Shown here one piece after another: positions 58,147 through 64,000 of a stretch of DNA of 64,000 bases. Location of the stretch: the NCBI GenBank assembly GCA_013911655.1, contig JACESU010000003.1:164296-228295 (forward strand). Reading direction: 5' to 3'. Position 1 is the first letter of the stretch, and every line of letters starts with the position of its first letter. A model generated the notes under the pieces. It searched no databases. It was not told where the DNA came from and was given only the letters and a program-made list of their open reading frames with translations. A program made the position numbers and the translations under genes. Origin of the DNA: Alphaproteobacteria bacterium (lineage in GTDB: Bacteria; Pseudomonadota; Alphaproteobacteria; Caedimonadales; UBA1908).

Positions 58147-58407
58147 CTAAAGAGTCTTGATGCGTGTAGCTAAGCGAGAGATCTTACGAGCGGCTCTTTT
58201 CTTATGATAAAGACCTTTTTTGGCGCCGCGTACGATTTCAGGCTGTGCAGCCTTCAAAGCCTCTTGAGCCGCCTTAGCGTCGCCGCTAGCCAACGCTTCT
58301 TCGACCTTGCGAATCGCGGTGCGCACACGGCTACGACGTGCCGCATTGCGTTGTGTGAGAACAACAGACTGACGTGCTCTTTTTTGAGCAGAACGAATAT
58401 TAGCCAT
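58147..58407 (-). CDS. rpsT: 30S ribosomal protein S20
   Basis: S20 binds 16S rRNA and helps early 30S assembly. The 86-residue helical, highly basic protein starts at the ATG at 58407 (AAAGGA upstream) with MANIRSAQKRARQSVVLTQR and ends in GLYHKKRAARKISRLATRIK, both typical of S20. rpsT next to dnaA is the common alphaproteobacterial order. Confidence 0.97.
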   Translation of the reverse strand: MANIRSAQKRARQSVVLTQRNAARRSRVRTAIRKVEEALASGDAKAAQEALKAAQPEIVRGAKKGLYHKKRAARKISRLATRIKTL

Positions 58408-58628
58408 TTTTTTCCTTTCTAAGCTCATCCCATAGGGACGCAAATCTATCCGGTGTATACCCCAGCTTTCCTGTGTTGGTCAATAGAATTGCGCTTTTTG
58501 AATGTCAGAAAGCGTTTAAAAATCCTTACGCCCATGCTATCGTCAAAATAATGCCAAAGAATTTTTCTTTTTCAGATCTTTGGTGGGGACCCTTTGCGCC
58601 TTTTGAATGAAAGAATTGATTGTTTTTT

Positions 58629-61600
58629 ATGACCCAAAAAACTCACGTGCGTGTTGCCAAGGTCCTCTTAAAGGGCCTTTTTTTATTGAGCGCTGCTTTT
58701 TTTGTGATGGTCGCGGCCTTCATGCTGCGTCTGTATCACGAACCCCTTGATTTGACTTTTTCACAGAGTCATATCGAAAAGGCACTTAAGCCGGTCCTTG
58801 GAGACGTGAGCTTTTCTTTCGTAAAGCCCGTTTTAATTTGGCAAGGGATCGGCCATCCGTTAGAGGTCCAAACCCAGCACCTGAAAATTACGGATAAAGA
58901 AAGCCAACGTGTTCTGGCCGATATTCCGGTCCTGCGGTTCACATGTCGCTTTAGAAGTCTTTTGAAGGCAGAGCTTATTCCGTCTCGTCTATCTCTTGTA
59001 AAGCCAATTCTTTCTTTTGTTTTGCCCACACAAGATAAACCTGACACGACCCAGGATGACGCGCGACTTAAGCGTTTTATCACAGACACTTTTTTAACAT
59101 CTGAGTCTGCCACCAAAGCGCTCAAGGACATTCAAATCAGTGATGCGCATCTAGCCTTAATCCAAGACGGAAAAACGTGGGTGCTGCCAAAGGTGAGCGT
59201 GACGTTTGCCAGAAAACGAGGGCACCTTGAAGGGCACGCTGATGTGATGCTGGTTAGTGGTCAACGCGTGGGGGCCGCCATGATCTATGATCCCGAAAAA
59301 GGATCGTGGCAGGCAGAGACGGATCTTGAATCTCTTTCGCTCATGTCTTTCTTAGAAGATTTGTGTTGCTTTGTGGGGGTTGGAGAAGATCTTTTGCAAA
59401 CCCTTAAAGGATCTGACATGACCTTGACGGGTAAGGGCGCCCTTCGGTGGCATCCCAAAAAAGGCCTTCAAGAGCTATCGTTGGCGACCGCCGTGCCGGC
59501 AGGCGTGCTCAGCTTGCCACGCCAGTGGTTGCCAGCGCCCCTGCACCATAAGGGGATTCAGCTCAATCTGTTACTGAAGGACAGAAAGCTTATCCTCGAA
59601 AAAACCTTTGTGACCCTTCCAGAGGGCGTGCTGAGCCTGACGGGCACGGGTGAAATGCCCTCTCCTCAAACCCCTAAGTCATCTTTTGTGCTGCATGCGG
59701 CCCTCGCGGATTTTCCCATCAAAGCCCTTGGCCAGATGTGGAGCAAGGATTTTGCAGAAGCTGCGCAGAGTTGGGTTGTGGCCCACATTCCGTCGGGGCA
59801 TGTGCCGCACGCGACCGCTAACGTGACTTTGTGTCTTACCTATCAGGTGGATCAGACGACACCTGCTTTTTCCTTTGAAGGGATTGACGGGGTGATTGAC
59901 CTCGAAAAAGCATCTCTTGCTTATCTGCCGACTATGCCAGAGATTAAAGGCATTACGGCGCGTGCGCGTTATGACCAAGATCATTTTGATATTGCGGTAC
60001 AAAAGGCCGAGTCTCACGGCCTTGCGTTGTCCGAGGGACGTGTGCTGATTGAGGGGCTCACCAAAGAGTTGCAAACGTTATCGCTCAAAGTGCGCGCCAA
60101 AGGACCTTTGATGAGGGCCCTTGAGATCATTAACCGCAAACCCCTTGAGGCTCTCAAGGATCTTCCTGTCTCTTTAAAGGAAGGAAGTGGGCAAGTAGAT
60201 ACATTTTTTGAACTTTCGTTTCCCCTCAAAGATCCTCTAGAAGCCAAGGACTTTACCTATGCCGTGGATGGAAGTGCAAGCAATGTATCTTTTAAAAACC
60301 TTCTGACAAAGTTGCCCGTTAACGTTGAAAAAGCACAACAAAAGGTTCTCTTGAAAGATCAGTATTTAACCATTAAGGGGTCAGCGCTTGTCAACGGAGA
60401 TCCCACAGATATTCATATTCAAAATGAGCTAACCGTTGGAGGGCGACGACCAACCCTCGTCACCCTTAAGGGAAAGACCACACCCAAGGGGCTTGAGCGC
60501 TTGGGTGTGGATCTGACCCATTACGTGTCGGGCGTTTTACCTTATACTCTGGTGATCACACCTGGGGCCAAAAGCAGGACAGGCCTTCATTTGAAAATGG
60601 ATTTGGCGCTGGCCTCCCTTTCCTATGGCGCTTGGCACAAAGAAAATCACCAACCTGCTAGTTTTGAAGCGAAAGCAGCTCTTCTGGGCAGCCGCTTGGA
60701 AGAAATTTCTCTTCTTCACGCGCGCGCCAAGGATCTAGATCTAGATGCGTCTATCCATTTTTCTCCTAAAACAGGAGATCTCGCTAAAGGCATGTTGAAG
60801 CGTCTTCATCTCGGAAAAACCGATATTGCCGGTACCATCGAGCCAGGTAAGTACAAGGATTATATGATTCGCCTTCATGGCAAGGCCTTGGATGCAGGGC
60901 CCTATATCGAAACCATGAAGGATGCGAAAAAAACCGATGTGACTCTCGGCAAAACCTTTGACTTGCGGGTTTCACTTCACGAGCTTTACCTCAGCGAAGC
61001 ACAAACTTTATACGAAAATACCCTGTCCTTAGGATACGAGCGTGAGCGCGTTCATACCATGGCTTTTAAGGGCCACTTTGATCCGGCTGCCAAAAAATTC
61101 TTCTTTGCGGATATGATCCCGCGTGCCCAGGAAGGACGTAAGTTTAGACTAAGGTGCGAAAATGGCGGCGCACTGTTAAAGTCTTTTGATTTTACTAAGA
61201 AAATATCTCAAGGCCACTTAAAAGTACTCGCCTATCAAACGGGTCCTAAAAAGACGGATGTTTGGGAGGGAAAGGTTGAGCTGGATGACTTTTGGGTCAA
61301 GGACGCACCGCTTTTAGGACGTTTACTGTCACTGGCCTTTCCCACAGGATTTGTGAACGCCTTTTCAGGAAAGGGCCTAAACTTTGAACGCCTTAAGATG
61401 GATTTTAAATTGAATGCGCATCGTCTTGTTATTCCAAAAGGGAAAGCCTACGGTCCGTCCTTTGGGTTTTCGTTACACGGGTCTATTGAAAAGGATTTCC
61501 ACGAACTTAATCTTGCTGGCACCATTTATCCGGCTTATTTCGTGAATATGGCGATCTCGAAAATCCCTTTGATTGGTCAGCTTATTACGGGCGGTAAAGG

Positions 61601-61778
61601 GGAGGGACTTTGGGGTGTGTCCTACACCATTACGGGACCGACTGATAATGTCCGTATTGCTGTGAATCCGCTGACGGCCTTTACGCCGGGGATTTTGCGC
61701 AAGCTTTTCATGCCTGAAACCAATGAAGACATGGACTTTGACGAGCCTGAGGTTGACGAGAATAAAGTCCTAGAATAG
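58629..61778 (+). CDS. Large AsmA/YhdP-like envelope protein
   Basis: A 1049-residue protein of the AsmA-like superfamily, which bridges the inner and outer membranes in lipid transport. A single N-terminal membrane anchor (about 10-35, LLKGLFLLSAAFFVMVAAFM) is followed by a long beta-rich periplasmic part with repeated strands. The C-terminal segment, with FSGKGLNFERLKMDFKL, YPAYFVNMAISKIPLIGQL and NPLTAFTPGILRKLF, is characteristic of the YhdP/AsmA C-terminal domain. The start at the ATG 58629 is preferred to a TTG three codons upstream. The exact subfamily is not resolved. Confidence 0.85.
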   Translation: MTQKTHVRVAKVLLKGLFLLSAAFFVMVAAFMLRLYHEPLDLTFSQSHIEKALKPVLGDVSFSFVKPVLIWQGIGHPLEVQTQHLKITDKESQRVLADIPVLRFTCRFRSLLKAELIPSRLSLVKPILSFVLPTQDKPDTTQDDARLKRFITDTFLTSESATKALKDIQISDAHLALIQDGKTWVLPKVSVTFARKRGHLEGHADVMLVSGQRVGAAMIYDPEKGSWQAETDLESLSLMSFLEDLCCFVGVGEDLLQTLKGSDMTLTGKGALRWHPKKGLQELSLATAVPAGVLSLPRQWLPAPLHHKGIQLNLLLKDRKLILEKTFVTLPEGVLSLTGTGEMPSPQTPKSSFVLHAALADFPIKALGQMWSKDFAEAAQSWVVAHIPSGHVPHATANVTLCLTYQVDQTTPAFSFEGIDGVIDLEKASLAYLPTMPEIKGITARARYDQDHFDIAVQKAESHGLALSEGRVLIEGLTKELQTLSLKVRAKGPLMRALEIINRKPLEALKDLPVSLKEGSGQVDTFFELSFPLKDPLEAKDFTYAVDGSASNVSFKNLLTKLPVNVEKAQQKVLLKDQYLTIKGSALVNGDPTDIHIQNELTVGGRRPTLVTLKGKTTPKGLERLGVDLTHYVSGVLPYTLVITPGAKSRTGLHLKMDLALASLSYGAWHKENHQPASFEAKAALLGSRLEEISLLHARAKDLDLDASIHFSPKTGDLAKGMLKRLHLGKTDIAGTIEPGKYKDYMIRLHGKALDAGPYIETMKDAKKTDVTLGKTFDLRVSLHELYLSEAQTLYENTLSLGYERERVHTMAFKGHFDPAAKKFFFADMIPRAQEGRKFRLRCENGGALLKSFDFTKKISQGHLKVLAYQTGPKKTDVWEGKVELDDFWVKDAPLLGRLLSLAFPTGFVNAFSGKGLNFERLKMDFKLNAHRLVIPKGKAYGPSFGFSLHGSIEKDFHELNLAGTIYPAYFVNMAISKIPLIGQLITGGKGEGLWGVSYTITGPTDNVRIAVNPLTAFTPGILRKLFMPETNEDMDFDEPEVDENKVLE

Positions 61779-61787
61779 GGGCACAAA

Positions 61788-61812
61788 AAAGGCCGCGGTT
61801 ACCGCGGCCTTT
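61788..61812. terminator. Bidirectional rho-independent terminator
   Basis: AAAGGCCGCGG and CCGCGGCCTTT form a perfect stem around a TTA loop, with A and T tracts on either side. It lies between the convergent AsmA-like and phosphofructokinase genes. Confidence 0.9.
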
Positions 61813-61834
61813 GTTTACGGGTCTTTTTTAAGCT

Positions 61835-62929
61835 TTAGTCACATTTAACGGGGGATTCTCCCAGGTAAATCCCCATACCGCGCGCCGTTTTAACAAGGGC
61901 GTCACAAGGATCTACGGCCCGGTACTGTTCGATTGCGTCAAGGATGGGGACGTCCACTACGGCGCGGTTGCGCCATACGACCATGCGATCAAAACTGCCG
62001 GCTTGTACCAAGTCAACGGCGTGTACGCCAAAAGCGGTTGCAAGGACGCGGTCCTGAGCGCCGGGCTGGCCGCCGCGTTGTACGTGCCCCAGGACCATAA
62101 AGCGTGTCTCAGCACCCGTAAGCTCGGTGATCTTGTCAGAGAGATAATGTCCAATGCCACCGTAACGCTCGCGCCCTGAAATGTCACAAATGGCCGAATG
62201 TTCGCCTGTGGCTTTTTTTACGGCTTCGGCTACCACTACCAAGGAAAAGTTACGGCCGCTTTTGGTGACTTGGCGTATTTTTTCGGCGACTCCTTCCACC
62301 GTATAGGGAATCTCAGGCAGCAAAATAATGTCAGCGCCGCCGGCAATCCCAGACGTGAGAGCAATGTGGCCGGCATCTCGCCCCATGACCTCGAGGATCA
62401 TCACGCGGTCGTGGCTCGCGGCTGTGGGCTGAAGTCGGTCAAGGGCCTCTGTTGCCACATCCACGGCTGTTGCAAATCCGATGGCGTTTTCTGTGGCGCC
62501 CACATCATTGTCGATAGTTTTTGGAATGGCCACATAGGGGATGCTTCCTTGTTGGGCAATGCGACGGATGATGCGGTGGCTGCCGTCCCCGCCGACACCA
62601 ATGAGGGCTTCTACGCCCAAAAAGCGCAAGGCTTCGACGATTTCTTGGGAACGATCTTTTTTTGTGCCGTCCTCCATGGGAAAGGCAAAGGGATCGCCGT
62701 GGTTGGTGGTCCCAAGGAACGTGCCGCCCTGACGGAGCAAAGGACCCTCGACATCTTTTGGTGTCAGGATGCGGTAATCAAGGGGACGACGAAGAAGCCC
62801 CATGGTGCCGTGCTGGATGCCAAGGACTTCCCAGCCAAGGGCCGTGGCGTGAATGACAACGGCACGAAGCACCGCATTCAGACCTGCGCAGTCGCCGCCA
62901 CTGGTTAAAATTGCAAGACGTTTTGACAT
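61835..62929 (-). CDS. pfkA: 6-phosphofructokinase (mixed-type active site)
   Basis: Phosphofructokinase phosphorylates fructose 6-phosphate to the 1,6-bisphosphate. The 364-residue protein has LTSGGDCAGLNAVLRAVV, GGDGS at 113-117 and PKTIDND at 136-142 with catalytic Asp140. Gly116 corresponds to E. coli Gly104 (ATP-type), but Lys137 corresponds to Gly124 and is typical of PPi-type enzymes. This G/K combination is known in ATP-using members of the mixed-substrate clade, so ATP is the likelier donor. AAAGGTAG precedes the ATG. It is four bases downstream of the PBP-activator-like gene. Confidence 0.93.
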   Translation of the reverse strand: MSKRLAILTSGGDCAGLNAVLRAVVIHATALGWEVLGIQHGTMGLLRRPLDYRILTPKDVEGPLLRQGGTFLGTTNHGDPFAFPMEDGTKKDRSQEIVEALRFLGVEALIGVGGDGSHRIIRRIAQQGSIPYVAIPKTIDNDVGATENAIGFATAVDVATEALDRLQPTAASHDRVMILEVMGRDAGHIALTSGIAGGADIILLPEIPYTVEGVAEKIRQVTKSGRNFSLVVVAEAVKKATGEHSAICDISGRERYGGIGHYLSDKITELTGAETRFMVLGHVQRGGQPGAQDRVLATAFGVHAVDLVQAGSFDRMVVWRNRAVVDVPILDAIEQYRAVDPCDALVKTARGMGIYLGESPVKCD

Positions 62930-62933
62930 AAGA

Positions 62934-64000
62934 CTACCTTTCAAATGTGCGAGGAGCGGGGTCAATGACTTGGAACACATGGGGTGTGACTTCCAAGATA
63001 GAAAGATGACGCTCTGTGGTGCCGTTTTCCCTTAAACGAAAGGCGCCGTCAATCCCTGAAAAACCGTGGGCACGTTCTAGCACCTCTTTCGTGAAGGGCT
63101 TTTTAGGAAAGTGCTTCAAAAGGGTCACAACAAGGGTCACAGCGTCATAAGAGAGTGTGGCAAGGCGGGGCGGGGTATAACCATAAGTTTCAAGAAAGGT
63201 TTTCTCAAAACCCACACGCGCACCAGGGTTTGGCGCTGCAAACCAAGCGCCGTTAAGGGTTTCTTCGGCTTTGGTTGCGGGGTTATCCCATTGGCCTGAG
63301 CCCAAGAACTGGTATTTCCCCACATGCTCGTCGTGGTACATGAGAGCCGATATCACCCGGGAAAGGGCTTGTCCCCCTTCCGTGATCAACAGCGCTTCGG
63401 TCCCTGGTGTCGCTTTATAAGACAGGGTGCCGGGGCTTTTGGGGTCATAGGATACAGTGTTTGCTCCTTTAAGAAGACCATCACGTTGAAGGGCGGTCAG
63501 GACCCCCTTGACAAGCGCGCCGTCCGCATTGTTAGGGACATAGGCTGTGATATGGGTTAAGCCCTTGGTCGCGGCAAAGCGCACCACACGTTCAAGCTGT
63601 TGGGCGGGATCAAACCCCAGGACGTACACACCATTTTTGGCAACCGCTTTGTTGTTAGAAAAGGCAAGGACCGGGACTCTTTCTTTGGTGGCTTCTGCAG
63701 CAGCGGCCGTGACGGCGTCTGAAAAGACAGGACCTAAGACAATATCAGCGCCCTCTGACAATACTTGCCGGGCAGCAGCTTTTGCGCCGTCCTTGGTGCC
63801 CCTTGTATCTGCCATAAGCAGGGTCACATTTTCATTTTTTTCAAAAAGGCTGAGCTCTGCCGCCTGAGACAGCGCCTTGCCAAGAGCCTTATGCTCGCCG
63901 GACAGGGGCAGCAAAAGACCAACTTTATATCCGCCGGACGTACGCGGCGCAGTGTGCTCGAGGGGCGCGGATTTAGGCGGCGGCGTTGACGGCGCTGGGG
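62934..64000 (-). CDS. Penicillin-binding protein activator-like lipoprotein, C-terminal part
   Basis: The 5' end of this gene lies beyond the right edge of the window; the frame is open to position 64000. The visible part begins in a Pro/Ala/Ser-rich linker (TPPPKSAPLEH) and continues with GYKVGLLLPLSGEHKALG, a periplasmic-binding-protein type I fold. Later segments include LGPVFSDAVTAAAAEA and VPVLAFSNN. This resembles the C-terminal domain of LpoA and related alphaproteobacterial PBP activators; a branched-chain amino acid binding protein is an alternative. It lies four bases upstream of pfkA. Confidence 0.8.
   Translation of the reverse strand, partial: PAPSTPPPKSAPLEHTAPRTSGGYKVGLLLPLSGEHKALGKALSQAAELSLFEKNENVTLLMADTRGTKDGAKAAARQVLSEGADIVLGPVFSDAVTAAAAEATKERVPVLAFSNNKAVAKNGVYVLGFDPAQQLERVVRFAATKGLTHITAYVPNNADGALVKGVLTALQRDGLLKGANTVSYDPKSPGTLSYKATPGTEALLITEGGQALSRVISALMYHDEHVGKYQFLGSGQWDNPATKAEETLNGAWFAAPNPGARVGFEKTFLETYGYTPPRLATLSYDAVTLVVTLLKHFPKKPFTKEVLERAHGFSGIDGAFRLRENGTTERHLSILEVTPHVFQVIDPAPRTFER

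Noticed and set aside
62198-62908. 236-codon open frame antisense to the phosphofructokinase gene
   Set aside because: It is a by-product of codon bias in the real gene; its product shows no domain and no start signal.

Overview
This window is a chromosomal segment of an alphaproteobacterium. Most of it is conserved housekeeping DNA in recognisable alphaproteobacterial order: lepB-rnc-era-recO-parC, mfd-ccmA-ccmB, grxD-bolA, an F1-ATPase zeta-type inhibitor gene (DUF1476), glyQ-glyS, a K+-independent proton pyrophosphatase, and rpsT-dnaA-dnaN-recF-gyrB. Inserted among these are visibly AT-richer genes for exported, eukaryote-directed proteins. An OTU-type deubiquitinase fold, a protein carrying protein-phosphatase-1 docking motifs, and a family of secreted proteins built on a shared ~50-residue repeat suggest a host-associated, probably intracellular (Holosporales-like) bacterium of protists. 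That placement is inference; no rRNA gene is present to settle it.

Layout. 1-1243: the end of a gatC-gatA unit and an orphan CpaB-like gene. 1411-6663: lepB, rnc, era, recO, parC. 6812-15084: a LysR regulator, DUF502, ccmAB, mfd, tadA, fumC. 15122-17655: effector locus A, two exported repeat proteins. 17779-21201: a 2TM protein, tRNA-Pro, grxD, bolA, DUF1476 and small enzymes. 21281-23340: a defence-type dCTP deaminase and the putative PP1-binding exported protein. 23388-27969: trkH, ispA, xseB and a flgB-flgC-fliE cluster. 28222-33670: effector locus B, an exported OTU-repeat protein and an exported Nudix-like repeat protein, closed by a strong terminator. 34162-40716: a CinA-like gene, sfsA, map, glyQS, cdd and a methyltransferase. 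40771-44851: an acetyltransferase, an Ala/His-rich lipoprotein, an HIBYL-CoA hydrolase and ampG. 44924-50970: tRNA-Ala, hppA, a DMT transporter, a class A PBP and idi. 50967-58407: two tandem exported paralogues, then gyrB, recF, dnaN, dnaA, rpsT. 58629-64000: a large AsmA-like protein, phosphofructokinase and a truncated PBP-activator-like gene.

Working together: the AT-rich loci encode Sec-exported proteins with features suited to host ubiquitin, host phosphatase and nucleotide metabolism. The core supplies replication, tRNA charging, cell-wall synthesis and recycling (PBP, AmpG, PBP activator), isoprenoid synthesis (idi, ispA) and pyrophosphate-based energy saving (hppA). No transposase, integrase, prophage gene or CRISPR array was recognised.
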